Positions 21,170 through 29,555 of a DNA stretch of 32,022 nt are shown one piece after another. Each line of letters starts with the position of its first letter. The first letter of the stretch is position 1. The position numbers were made by a program, and so were the translations under genes. The notes beneath the pieces were generated by a model, which was given only the letters and a program-made list of their open reading frames with translations, searched no databases and had not been told where the DNA came from. The DNA comes from RBG-16-57-9 sp964462185 (GTDB lineage: Archaea; Thermoproteota; Bathyarchaeia; TCS64): the NCBI GenBank assembly GCA_964462185.1, contig CAYWWV010000014.1, positions 1-32,022 on the forward strand, read 5' to 3'.

Positions 21170-22063
21170 TTGAAGTACCTGGACCAGATGGCTGCTGAGA
21201 GGGTGGAAGACAAAAAAGAGAGGCTCTCCCAGGCCGTGGTGGACCGCCACACAAAATCCAAGCTCCAGAGAGACCTCCAGTTAAACTTCACATACTCCAG
21301 CATGCGAGTGGAGGGCGTCCCCCTCACCTTTGGCGAGATAGTGGCCTTGATGGGGGGAGGGTTGGAGTTGGCCAACGCATCCCTCAGAGACCAGATGCTG
21401 GTGGTGAACCATGCCAACGCCTTCAGGTTTCTGGGGAGGGTGAGGAACAGGCCTTTGAGCGTGGAGGATATGCTGGAGCTCCACGGGGCCCTCCTCTGGG
21501 GGGTGGCTGGGGACGCCGGCTCGCTGAGGTTCCAGGACCCCTCTGCGGTGGAGAAGATTGGAGCCGCCTTGAAGGCCCTCCAGGCCGCGGAAGGCTACCA
21601 TGTCTTGGAGAAGGCCGCCCTCATCCAGGCCTTCCTACACCGTGTCAGGCCCTTCAACTACGGGGTTGGGCCCACCTCCAGGCTTATGGCCAAGTGGCTC
21701 CTAGACAACCACGGCTACCCCCTGGGCCTCTACCTGTCCGACAGGGATGTGAGGCTCTACCGGAGGGCGGCCGAGAGGGCCGGCCAGGGGGAGGTCTACC
21801 CCTTGGCGAACCTGATGGCTGTGCTGGTGGAGCGCACCCTGGACCGCATATTGGGGGTGGTGGAGAGGCTGGGCCTGGAAACCGTGGACAGCTACATGGA
21901 GCAGAAGGGGCTGAGCTTCGACCAAGTCTTCAACCGCATCAAAAGGGGTGAGCTCAAGGCCTACAGGAGCGGGGACCAGATCTATGTGAGGGAGGCAGAG
22001 GCCCTGGGGGGAGTGGAACCATTCGAGCCAGTGGCCCTACCATGGGGCTCCCAGGGGGGTTAA
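21170..22063 (+). CDS. Fic-like protein with destroyed catalytic motif (pseudo-Fic)
   Basis: 297 residues. It has the overall Fic layout: an inhibitory-helix-like motif SSMRVEG (43-49), a helix with LHGALLW, then FLHRVRPFNYGVGPTSRLMAKWLLDNHGYP. That corresponds to the Fic core HPFxDGNGRTxR followed by xLLxxGYP, but reads R-P-F-N-Y-G-V-G-P-T-S-R (160-171). The catalytic His, Asp, Asn and Arg are all replaced, so AMP transfer is not expected. The C-terminal 50 residues (LSFDQVFNRIKRGELKAYRSGDQIYV) look like an excisionase-like DNA-binding winged element. The start is TTG; an AT-rich element at 21124-21138 precedes it. Its 3' end overlaps the opposing phosphoesterase gene by 4 nt. Confidence 0.75.
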   Translation: MKYLDQMAAERVEDKKERLSQAVVDRHTKSKLQRDLQLNFTYSSMRVEGVPLTFGEIVALMGGGLELANASLRDQMLVVNHANAFRFLGRVRNRPLSVEDMLELHGALLWGVAGDAGSLRFQDPSAVEKIGAALKALQAAEGYHVLEKAALIQAFLHRVRPFNYGVGPTSRLMAKWLLDNHGYPLGLYLSDRDVRLYRRAAERAGQGEVYPLANLMAVLVERTLDRILGVVERLGLETVDSYMEQKGLSFDQVFNRIKRGELKAYRSGDQIYVREAEALGGVEPFEPVALPWGSQGG

Positions 22064-24213
22064 AGGCTAGAAGATGGGCGCCCCCTCTTCAAGTGTTTGA
22101 GTATCAGAGCAGCCAGGGCGATGCCCACGGCGGCGAAGGGGGTGGGGAGGGGTATGCCGCCGCCTGGGGGTTGGGGCTCGGGCTCGGAGGCCTCTGCCTC
22201 TACTTTCTCGTATAAAAGCGACACAGAGGTATCGGCTTCCAAGTCTATTGAAAGCTGGGGGCTAGTGACGCCTCCGCTCCACTCCTTGAAGACGTATTCC
22301 ACCCCCCCGTGGGTGGTGGTTTCAGGGGCCTCCAAGGTGTGCCCCCCTTGGGGCAGCTCCAAGGTGAAGGGGGTTTCATGGGGCTCCCCATCCACCAATA
22401 CCTCCACGCCCGCGGGGCTGGACTCCACGGCCAGGGTGTGGGTTTCCTCGACGGGGCTTAGGGTGGTGGTGAGGGTGTTCCCAGCGTAGTCGCTGGCCTC
22501 CACCCGGACCTTCAGCTCGGGACCCACCTGGGGCGGGGTGAAGACGGCCTCCACCGGGTCCAGTGTGATGTCGATGGTCTCCCCCGTGAGAACAGGCTCC
22601 AAGCCCAGCTCCACGGGGGTCCAAGTCTCGCCGTCCAGGGAGTAGCTTGCCTCCACCTGGGAGACCCCCCACCCCTGGTCGCTCACAGACAGCTTAACCC
22701 ATCCCTCACTGGGGTCGGCTTGGAGCCAGGCCTGGGGGGGCTGGGAGTCCTCCTCCGAGGTGAGGGTGACAGCCATGGATGCCCCGGGCTCCAGCTGGAA
22801 GTAGGCGTCGAAGACTATGCCCTTTCCAGTGGGGGTGGCCTCCAGCCTGGTGGGTGTGGCCCCGTGTACGACGTAGGCCTCTGGAGGCCTGTCCCCCGAG
22901 ACCTTGAAGACCAGGTGGGCATCCCCTACCGTCATGTTTAACCCGTTTTCCACGACGGCGGTGACGCTGGTCTCGGTGAAGTCGTTGGAGGATGCATACC
23001 AGTATCGGAGGGGCCCCGTGGGTATGTTGTTGGGGGGCTCCTCCAGCCGCGTCGAGGAGTATGGGTCCAGCCTCACCGAGCCGTTGGAGTAGAGGGTTAC
23101 CAGGCGGGAGCCGTACCGCTGGGTGGGGGGGAGGCCTCCCCCCGTTGTGGAGGTGGTGATAAAGTAGTGGCGGTCGTTTACCACGTAGATGATGTCCCGG
23201 TGGACGTGGCCCGCCAGAACCACCCGCACATCATACTCCAACACGAGGCGCATCAACTCCTCCGCCGCCGGCAGCGGGCTACCCTCCAGGTCCTTCCACC
23301 CGAAGTAGATGAGGTCTGACAGGGCCTGGATGTTGCCGGCCTCGGCCTCCACGTACCCCCCCTTGACTGCGCCCAGGTCGTCCTCGAACTCGCTGCTCAA
23401 AAGGCTGTGGTGGAAGCCGATAACCTTGACCTTGTTGGGGTGGCTCTGGAGCTGTTGCTCGAGCCACTGGAGCTGGCTGGAATCCAGGTAGCCCCGCTCC
23501 CCAGTGTCCAGGGCTATGAAGACGAAGGGCCCCACAACCACAGTATAGTTGAGGCGCCCCCCGTAAACCGAGTAGGCCTTCCCCCCATACCCCGAGTAGT
23601 CGTGGTTCCCAGGCAGGAAGTAGCTGGGTATCTGCCAGTGGAGCATAGCGTATTGGAGGTATTTCCAGGCGCGGGCGTTGCTCTCGGTTTGAACGATGTC
23701 CCCCGTGACCACCACCATGTCGGGGTCTAGGAGGTTGCTCTGCACTATGTATTGGGGGAAAACCAGCTCCCCAATGGGCTCGTGGATGTCGGTTATGTGG
23801 CCTATGGTGAGGACGCTGGGCCACTCCTCAAGCACCCAGACGGAGCGGGTGAGGGCGACCTGGGAGTCCCCCTGGGTCAGGGTAAGATTATAGAGGCCCT
23901 CATGCACCCCCTCTGGCACCCTGAAATACAGGAGCCAGCCCTCCCCCTTCTCAGTCTCATTCACCAGGGAGAGGGTGTGGGAGCCATAGTCGGAGGAAAT
24001 GGTGGCACCCCAGCCTCCACCCGTCGAATCCGACAACTCCAAAGTGTAAACGGGGAAAGCCCCCCCAGGAACCACTGGGGCGGGAGCCGAGGGGAGGGGG
24101 TGCTTAACCTTCTCGGCTATCTTCACAGTTGTGTAGCCATAGGCTGGGGGGAGGTTGGACAGGGCTAGCAACATTACTGCTGCTAGAATCAGGGTGAACT
24201 CTTTACGCCTCAT
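22060..24213 (-). CDS. Secreted, C-terminally anchored metallophosphoesterase
   Basis: 717 residues. A signal peptide (1-26, MRRKEF then a hydrophobic stretch ending PPAYG), an N-terminal beta domain, and a calcineurin-like catalytic domain at about 135-390 with DIH (142-144), GD (171-172), GNHD (202-205), GFHH and GHVH. Beta-rich modules follow, including a PEGA-like domain (VESSPAGVEVLVDGEPHETPFTLELPQGGHT), then a Pro-rich linker and a membrane segment (PFAAVGIALAALILKHL) with a basic end. It should act outside the cell on phosphate mono- or diesters. The start is 4 nt after the ABC ATPase stop, so it is the last gene of the importer operon and may supply or process its substrate. Confidence 0.9.
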   Translation of the reverse strand: MRRKEFTLILAAVMLLALSNLPPAYGYTTVKIAEKVKHPLPSAPAPVVPGGAFPVYTLELSDSTGGGWGATISSDYGSHTLSLVNETEKGEGWLLYFRVPEGVHEGLYNLTLTQGDSQVALTRSVWVLEEWPSVLTIGHITDIHEPIGELVFPQYIVQSNLLDPDMVVVTGDIVQTESNARAWKYLQYAMLHWQIPSYFLPGNHDYSGYGGKAYSVYGGRLNYTVVVGPFVFIALDTGERGYLDSSQLQWLEQQLQSHPNKVKVIGFHHSLLSSEFEDDLGAVKGGYVEAEAGNIQALSDLIYFGWKDLEGSPLPAAEELMRLVLEYDVRVVLAGHVHRDIIYVVNDRHYFITTSTTGGGLPPTQRYGSRLVTLYSNGSVRLDPYSSTRLEEPPNNIPTGPLRYWYASSNDFTETSVTAVVENGLNMTVGDAHLVFKVSGDRPPEAYVVHGATPTRLEATPTGKGIVFDAYFQLEPGASMAVTLTSEEDSQPPQAWLQADPSEGWVKLSVSDQGWGVSQVEASYSLDGETWTPVELGLEPVLTGETIDITLDPVEAVFTPPQVGPELKVRVEASDYAGNTLTTTLSPVEETHTLAVESSPAGVEVLVDGEPHETPFTLELPQGGHTLEAPETTTHGGVEYVFKEWSGGVTSPQLSIDLEADTSVSLLYEKVEAEASEPEPQPPGGGIPLPTPFAAVGIALAALILKHLKRGRPSSSL

Positions 24214-24217
24214 GGTT

Positions 24218-25276
24218 TCACACCCGGGGTAGCACTAAGGTATCTTTAACGGGGAGGTACAAATATAGTCTTCCCCCCACCTCCAATGGGGTGTCGGGAG
24301 GCACATCAACCAGCAGCCTGTGGCCCCCCACATTGAGCCTGACCTCGGTGTAGGGGCCTATGAAGGAGAACCACTCCACCACCCCCTCCAACTCGTTGCA
24401 GGGCTCCCCAGGGCGCTCCAACTCGTAGCTCTCCGGCCTTATAACACAGGAAGCCTCCTCCCCCACCCCCAGATCGGCGGAGGGGGGCCGGCCCCTCAGA
24501 CGCAGGCCCCCCACATCCACCTCCACCCCGCCATCCCTGGCCACCACAACCCCTTCCAGGAGGGTGCTTCTCCCCATGAAGGTGGCCACAAAGGTGTTCT
24601 GGGGGTCGCCGTAGACCTGGGTGGGGGACCCTACTTGCATGATCCGCCCCCGGTTCTGGATGGCTATGCGGTCGGAGATGGACATGGCCTCCTCCTGGTC
24701 GTGGGTGACGTAGACGGTGGTTATGCCCAGCCTCCGCTGCAGGTCTTTGATCTCCTCCCTCATCTGGACCCTGAGCTTTGCGTCCAGGTTGCTCAAAGGC
24801 TCGTCCAAGAGGAGCACCGCGGGGTTGATGACCAGCACCCGGGCCAGGGCCACCCGCTGCTGCTGGCCCCCGCTGAGCTGGTTGGGGAACCGGTCCTCCA
24901 ATCCCCCCAGCTTCACCAGCTCCAAGGCCTCCCTCACCCGCGCATCGATCTCATCCCGGGGCAGCTTACGCACCTTCAACCCGTAGGCCACATTATCGTA
25001 GACCTTCATGTGGGGCCAGAGGGCGTAGTTCTGGAAAACCATGCCAGTGTTCCTCTCATAGCTGGGCAGATTAGTGACATCCACCCCGTCGAAGAAGACC
25101 CGCCCCTCGGTGGGGAACTCCAGCCCCGCAATCAGCCTCATCGTAGTAGTCTTCCCACACCCGCTGGGCCCCAGAAGGGTGAAAAACTCTCCATCGTGAA
25201 TGGTGAGGCTCACATCGTCGGCGGCCACCACATCCCCGAAGCGCTTGGTCAAGTTCCTAAGCTCTATCTCAACCAT
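24218..25276 (-). CDS. ABC transporter ATP-binding protein (Pot/Fbp/Ugp-like)
   Basis: 352 residues. Walker A GPSGCGKTT, Q-loop MVFQNYALWPHM, signature LSGGQQQRVALARVL, Walker B LLLDEPLSNLDAKLR and the H-loop VYVTHDQEEA are intact. The C-terminal 110 residues form a TOBE-type regulatory domain. It belongs to the MalK/PotA/FbpC class that powers importers of sugars, polyamines, iron or phosphorus compounds. It is 3 nt downstream of the permease gene and 4 nt upstream of the phosphoesterase gene, so all are in one transcript. Confidence 0.95.
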   Translation of the reverse strand: MVEIELRNLTKRFGDVVAADDVSLTIHDGEFFTLLGPSGCGKTTTMRLIAGLEFPTEGRVFFDGVDVTNLPSYERNTGMVFQNYALWPHMKVYDNVAYGLKVRKLPRDEIDARVREALELVKLGGLEDRFPNQLSGGQQQRVALARVLVINPAVLLLDEPLSNLDAKLRVQMREEIKDLQRRLGITTVYVTHDQEEAMSISDRIAIQNRGRIMQVGSPTQVYGDPQNTFVATFMGRSTLLEGVVVARDGGVEVDVGGLRLRGRPPSADLGVGEEASCVIRPESYELERPGEPCNELEGVVEWFSFIGPYTEVRLNVGGHRLLVDVPPDTPLEVGGRLYLYLPVKDTLVLPRV

Positions 25277-25279
25277 CCC

Positions 25280-27106
25280 TCAGACCCCCAAGAAGGCAAT
25301 CCTCTGTTTGAGGACATAGTTGCTTATAGCCATGGCGGCCACCTGGGCCGTCATCAATAGGACGCAGAGGCTGGCCCCAATGCTCACCGAGCCCACTGCA
25401 GCCGTCCCGTATACGATCTGGCTGATGAAGAAGGTTATGGGGATGCGGCTCTCCTTCAGCGCCCCCAGGGTCACACTGGTGCTCACCTCAGCCATGCTGT
25501 AGACGAAGCTCAGGAGGGCCCCGCTCATCACGTTCCCCACTATGAGGGGGATGACCACCTGGGTGAAGGTTGTGAGGCGGCTGGCCCCCAGGTTGAGGGA
25601 GGCCTCCTCCAGGCTCTTATCTATCTGCTGAAGACCCGCGTAGACGGCGCGGGTGGTGAAGGGGATGCGGCGCACCGAGTAGGCGAGCACCAGGAGGAGG
25701 GCTGGGTCGGTGAGGGGGTCTAGGGGGGAGCCGCGGAAGAGGGGGGTTGAGAAGAATAGGAAGTAGCTGACGGCCAGGCTTACCCCGGGCACGGAGACGG
25801 GTATGGTGGCTAGGAGGTCGAGGACGCCTTTGGTGGGGATGTTGCGCTTGGCCACCAGGTAGCTGATGCTGGAGCCAACCAAGACCATGATGACCACGGC
25901 TGCCAGGCTGTAGAGGAGGCTGTTGGTGATGGCTGTGACCACGTCGTGGTTGGTGAAGAGGGCGCGGAAGTATTGGAGGGTGAGGGTGGTGGGCAGGGTT
26001 CCGCTGGTGGCCCAGTCGGTGGACGCCAGGACCAGGGTGCCCAGCTGGGGCATGGCGCCCATGGCGAAGATGGTTGAGAGGCCTAATATTACTGCGGCTT
26101 GGGCCAGGGGTTGGGGCTTGCTCACCCTGGGGCTCCAACGCCCCCCCTTACTCAGCATAGTGTAGCTACGCCTGGAGGTGTAGTGCTTCACCAGGGTGTA
26201 CCCCACCACGGTTATGAACATTATTAGGAGGGCCAGGGCTGAGACCTTGGGAGATATCTCGCCGGTGAGGGCTTCCTTGAAGCTGGCGTATATCTGGTAG
26301 GAGGCCACGTTCTTGGCCAGGGGGTTGGCTGTGGCCCCTATGAAGCCTATGGGCGCCCCCAGGTCCTCGAGGCTGAAGATGAAGGTGATGACGGCCCCCG
26401 CCACCAGCCCTGGGAGGAGGAGGGGGAGGGTCACCGTGCGGAAGAGCCTGAGCCTTTTGGCCCCCAGGTTCTCGGCCATCTCCTCCATGCTGGGGTCGAT
26501 GTTGTTGAGGGTGGAGAGCACGTTGGTGTATACGATGGGGTAGTAGGTCAGGGTCTGCACCAGTATTAGGCCCACCAGGCCGTCTATGCTAATCCTCCAA
26601 GGCAGGAGGTGCAACACGTCGTAGAGGAGGTAGTTGAGGAGGCCGAAGCGGGGGTTGAAGACCTTGCCCACCACGTAGGCGTTTACGAAGGGTGTGGCCA
26701 GGAGGGGGATGAGGAGGATGACGCGGAAAACCCCTTTGCCCTTGAAGTCGTATCGCCCCATGACCATGGCGACGGAGACGCCGATGATGCTGCAGAGGGC
26801 GGTTACGGTGAGGGCTACGATGAGGGAGTTGAGGAGTATGCCGTGGTCGTATCCCCAGAGGTACATGACTCCTCTGCGGACCTCCATGAATCTTCCTCCC
26901 CGGCTTTTTAGGCTCACGTATTCTGGGCTGGTGAGGATGTCTAGGAACCATTGGAGGCTGATCTTGTCGCCGTGTTTGAAGCCCTGGACCACCAGGGAGG
27001 ATATGGGGAGCACTAGGAAGCCTATGAGGAGGACATAGCTGGCCAGGGTCTGCACCAGGGTGAGGGGGTCCAGCTCGCGGGACAGGCGCTTCAGGGCAGC
27101 CCCCAC
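25280..27106 (-). CDS. ABC transporter permease, two-domain fusion (FbpB-like)
   Basis: 608 residues with about 12 membrane segments in two homologous halves. Each half has the EAA-type coupling motif: EEMAENLGAKRLRLFRTVTLPLLLPGL in the first and EEASLNLGASRLTTFTQVVIPLIVGNV in the second. Single-chain permeases of this kind belong to ferric iron (FbpB), thiamine and 2-aminoethylphosphonate importers. The start is GTG with GGAGAAGG just upstream, 20 nt after the binding protein gene. The solute is not defined by the sequence; the phosphoesterase partner hints at a phosphorus compound. Confidence 0.93.
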   Translation of the reverse strand: MGAALKRLSRELDPLTLVQTLASYVLLIGFLVLPISSLVVQGFKHGDKISLQWFLDILTSPEYVSLKSRGGRFMEVRRGVMYLWGYDHGILLNSLIVALTVTALCSIIGVSVAMVMGRYDFKGKGVFRVILLIPLLATPFVNAYVVGKVFNPRFGLLNYLLYDVLHLLPWRISIDGLVGLILVQTLTYYPIVYTNVLSTLNNIDPSMEEMAENLGAKRLRLFRTVTLPLLLPGLVAGAVITFIFSLEDLGAPIGFIGATANPLAKNVASYQIYASFKEALTGEISPKVSALALLIMFITVVGYTLVKHYTSRRSYTMLSKGGRWSPRVSKPQPLAQAAVILGLSTIFAMGAMPQLGTLVLASTDWATSGTLPTTLTLQYFRALFTNHDVVTAITNSLLYSLAAVVIMVLVGSSISYLVAKRNIPTKGVLDLLATIPVSVPGVSLAVSYFLFFSTPLFRGSPLDPLTDPALLLVLAYSVRRIPFTTRAVYAGLQQIDKSLEEASLNLGASRLTTFTQVVIPLIVGNVMSGALLSFVYSMAEVSTSVTLGALKESRIPITFFISQIVYGTAAVGSVSIGASLCVLLMTAQVAAMAISNYVLKQRIAFLGV

Positions 27107-27126
27107 CCTTCTCCACCCTCCTGTGC

Positions 27127-28860
27127 CTATCCGGCGGTGAGGCCGGCCAGCTCCTCGCTGAGTTCCTCGTAGTGGGCTAGGGCTGCTGCTAGCCAGGCGT
27201 CGGTCATTCTCTGCTTGTATTCTACGTCGGTGGCCATGCGTTGGTTGATGGATTGGGCGTAGGCCTTGGTGAAGACCTGGGTCTCCCCGGTCTCGGGGTC
27301 TGTGAACTCCATCTCCAGGGGGTTGCCTATCCTGGAGGCCAGCTCGTCGAACTCTTCCTGGGTTATCTCCCCTGTTTCTAGGGCCCAGTTCATGTCCTCC
27401 CAGAGCTTCTCCAACTGGATCTGGGGCAGCACTATGACGGCGCGGTGGAAGCTTCTTATGGAGGAGTAGTAGCTGGCGCCCTCGGTGCTGTTGAACTTGA
27501 TGGTGAGGGCCTCCTTGGTCTTCTGGTAGACCTCGGCCAGGTCGGCGCGCTGCTGTCCCTCGGGGGTGTCGAAGACGGCCTCGTTTATGGGCATCCTATT
27601 GATGTTTCCGTCGAGCCAGACTCTTTGGCCCTCGGGGCTTATGACCCATTTGATGAAGCCCTGGGCCAGCTCCCTGTTCTGGGAGGTGGTGAGGAGGGCT
27701 ATGGGGTCGGCGTTGACGATGGTGCCGTCTGCGGGGAAGACGTATCGGCAGAACTCGGGGTTCAGCCACTGGGCGGTGTAGCCGTAGAAGTCGATGGTGG
27801 TTCCCACGGCTATCTCTCTGTTGATGACGGCGTCTCGGACGTTGCCTGACTGGTCGAATATGCGGGCGTTGGCGCCCATTCTCACCAGGAGGTTCCAGCC
27901 TTCCTCCCAGCCGTATATCTGGAGGATGATCTGGAATATCCTGGTGTTGCTGGTGGAGGTGGTGGCGTCGGCCGTCCCCACCAGGGTTGTGGGGAGGTAG
28001 GCCGCGTAGACGGGGCTGCCCAGGTCGGCCCAGGTGGTTGGCTCGGGGAGGCCGTAGTAGTCTAGTAGCTCGGTGTTGATGGTGAAGCCGAAGCTGCTGA
28101 TGGCGGCGCCCACCCAGTAGACCTTTCCGTCGAGGATGCGCTTGGTCTCGGAGCCCCCGATCTCGTCGGGTATGGCGTCTAGGACCTCCTCTATGCCTCC
28201 GCCTTCAAGGGGTGCCAGTAGGCCCTCGTTTAGGATGATGTCGAATAGGTCGGGTCCTCCGCCCCAGGCCACATCCACGTCTCCAGACCTCCTGATGGTT
28301 TCCACCCAGAGGGAGTCGGCTATGGGCAGCCACTCCAGGTCCACGATGTTGTTCTCCTTGGCGAACTCGCTTTTGAGGAAGAGGTTCTCTGCCACCAGCA
28401 TGATGTCGGCGCCGTGGCGGGTTATGACTCGGATGGTTTTCCCTTCTCCGCCTGTCGTTTCTATGAGACGGAGGGTGAACTCGGCTTCCACCCGGTCTCC
28501 TGCTTCGACTGTTATGGTTTTGATTCCTTGGCTGTAGTTGGGTTTGCTCACCTGGACCACGTAGGAGCCGGGCTCCACGGTTACGTTGAACCTGCCCTCT
28601 GCGTCGGTCTCCACCTGGGTTGAGCCCACGGCCACTGTGACGCCTGGGAGGGGTTCACCCTCCTCGCTGAGAACAATACCCGAGACCACGGCCTCCTGGG
28701 GGGTGGGAGGGGGTTCGGGTTGTTGGGGTTCCCCGGGCTCTTCGGGCACCTCCGGCTCTCCCGGGGCCTCGGGAGACCCAGGCTTTAGCGCGCTATACCC
28801 CACAAGGCCTATCCCTATGATCGCTATTAATGCCGCTACGGCTAGGAGACGTCTGTCCAC
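27127..28860 (-). CDS. ABC substrate-binding protein with N-terminal carboxypeptidase-regulatory-like domain
   Basis: 577 residues. An N-terminal membrane anchor (5-26), a Pro/Glu-rich linker (28-55), then a carboxypeptidase-regulatory-like beta domain at about 57-133 (VVSGIVLSEEGEPLPGVTVAVGSTQ...VEPGSYVVQVSKPNY). The substrate-binding fold follows (142-577), with DVDVAWGGGPDLFDIILNEGLLAPLE and FIKWVISPEGQRVWLD as in FbpA/PotD-like proteins. It captures the solute outside the cell and delivers it to the permease. The GTG start has GAGGTG about 7 nt upstream, and a TATA-like element is 37 nt upstream within the 55-bp repeated block. It is the first gene of the operon binding protein - permease - ATPase - phosphoesterase. 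Confidence 0.9.
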   Translation of the reverse strand: MDRRLLAVAALIAIIGIGLVGYSALKPGSPEAPGEPEVPEEPGEPQQPEPPPTPQEAVVSGIVLSEEGEPLPGVTVAVGSTQVETDAEGRFNVTVEPGSYVVQVSKPNYSQGIKTITVEAGDRVEAEFTLRLIETTGGEGKTIRVITRHGADIMLVAENLFLKSEFAKENNIVDLEWLPIADSLWVETIRRSGDVDVAWGGGPDLFDIILNEGLLAPLEGGGIEEVLDAIPDEIGGSETKRILDGKVYWVGAAISSFGFTINTELLDYYGLPEPTTWADLGSPVYAAYLPTTLVGTADATTSTSNTRIFQIILQIYGWEEGWNLLVRMGANARIFDQSGNVRDAVINREIAVGTTIDFYGYTAQWLNPEFCRYVFPADGTIVNADPIALLTTSQNRELAQGFIKWVISPEGQRVWLDGNINRMPINEAVFDTPEGQQRADLAEVYQKTKEALTIKFNSTEGASYYSSIRSFHRAVIVLPQIQLEKLWEDMNWALETGEITQEEFDELASRIGNPLEMEFTDPETGETQVFTKAYAQSINQRMATDVEYKQRMTDAWLAAALAHYEELSEELAGLTAG

Positions 28861-28870
28861 CCTTTACACC

Positions 28871-28925
28871 TCGTCTCGATATTCACCTCTACAAATTTAA
28901 ACCCTCTAGGCCGATCCAAGAAGAT
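28871..28925. repeat. 55-bp repeated promoter block, copy A
   Basis: It matches 31004-31058 in 48 of 55 positions without gaps, in the same orientation. It contains AAATTTAAA (about 28893-28901). Leftwards this serves the substrate-binding gene (predicted start near 28871, then GAGGTG and GTG 28860). Rightwards it is 26-27 nt before ATG 28924 of the carboxypeptidase relic. Both directions look usable. Confidence 0.85.
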
Positions 28926-29334
28926 GAGGGTCACAGATATGGGGCCCTCGACGGAGGGTCACCCCTTCCTCGCCGTCCTCATCACAGGAGAGGAGAACAT
29001 GGGGAAGCTTGAACATCTTGAGGAGGTGAATAAGAAGATAGTCAACCCGGGCGATCTCACCGAGGAGGAGGCCCTCGCCCTCTTCTGGGACAGCCCCGCC
29101 TACAAGATACTGCCCAGCCCCGACAACCAAATGTATCAGGTCGTGGCCAGCTACCCCGACGCCGAGATCCTTGAGTCGGGCTGGCTCATAGGCGAGGAGC
29201 ATCTGGCAAACAAGGTAGCCGTCCTCAAGGTCGAGTTAGGCGAAGGCGCCGCGCTGCTCCTGGGACCCATGGTCCAGCACAGGTTTCAGACCCATGGCAC
29301 CTTCAAGCTCCTCTTTAACAGCCTCCTAAGCTGA
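28924..29334 (+). pseudogene. Relic of an M14-type zinc carboxypeptidase (5' truncated, catalytic core deleted)
   Basis: 136 codons, still open. Residues 5-52 (MGPSTEGHPFLAVLITGEENMGKLEHLEEVNKKI...) match the N-terminal 'iG.STEGR....iSs.EN..kL' region of archaeal/bacterial M14 peptidases. Residues 53-136 match their C-terminal end (SGWLIGEEHLANKVAVLKVELGEG...HGTFKLLFNSLL). The zinc-binding HxxE...H core between them is missing, and the true N terminus has been replaced by the repeated promoter block. The remainder probably has no peptidase activity; that it is expressed as a small protein is possible, since the ATG fits the TATA element. T-run terminator at 29338-29344. The assignment rests on recalled family patterns. 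Confidence 0.6.
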
Positions 29335-29337
29335 CCC

Positions 29338-29344
29338 TTTTTTT
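29338..29344 (+). terminator. T7-tract terminator after the carboxypeptidase relic
   Basis: CCCTTTTTTTATAG directly follows the stop codon of the relic, the form of an archaeal T-tract terminator. Confidence 0.5.
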
Positions 29345-29555
29345 ATAGCAGTAGGCTAGCTAAGACAACTAAAACCTTGTCTACTCTACGTCGTCGAACT
29401 CGTCGCTGATGGCCGCCGCGCCCTTTAGCTTCTGAAGCTCCCTGTGGATCTTGCATTGTTTTGTTTGGTGTCATCAACCGTAGAGTCATAGCCGCGAGAT
29501 ATTATAGAGAAAACTATTATATTGCAGTTATAACTATAATAAATCGGTGTTTTGA
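29345..29555. other. AT-rich intergenic region with gene remnant and ECF promoter
   Basis: On the minus strand, 29381-29466 reads as the end of a gene (CKIHRELQKLKGAAAISDEFDDVE then TAG) with no start codon in frame, so it looks like the 3' remnant of a lost gene. From 29500 the base composition turns strongly AT-rich. TATTATA and TATAATA form an inverted pair around 29513-29540, and TTATAACTA is about 26 nt before ATG 29556. Confidence 0.35.

Noticed and set aside
19387..21417. Two long leftward ORFs (19387-20391 and 20401-21417)
   Set aside because: Both are antisense to the Nudix-to-Fic genes, which have promoters and recognisable motifs. The leftward translations are low-complexity Val, Leu and His-rich shadows.
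24320..25360. 346-codon rightward ORF opposite the ABC ATPase
   Set aside because: Antisense shadow of a gene with complete Walker A, signature and Walker B motifs.
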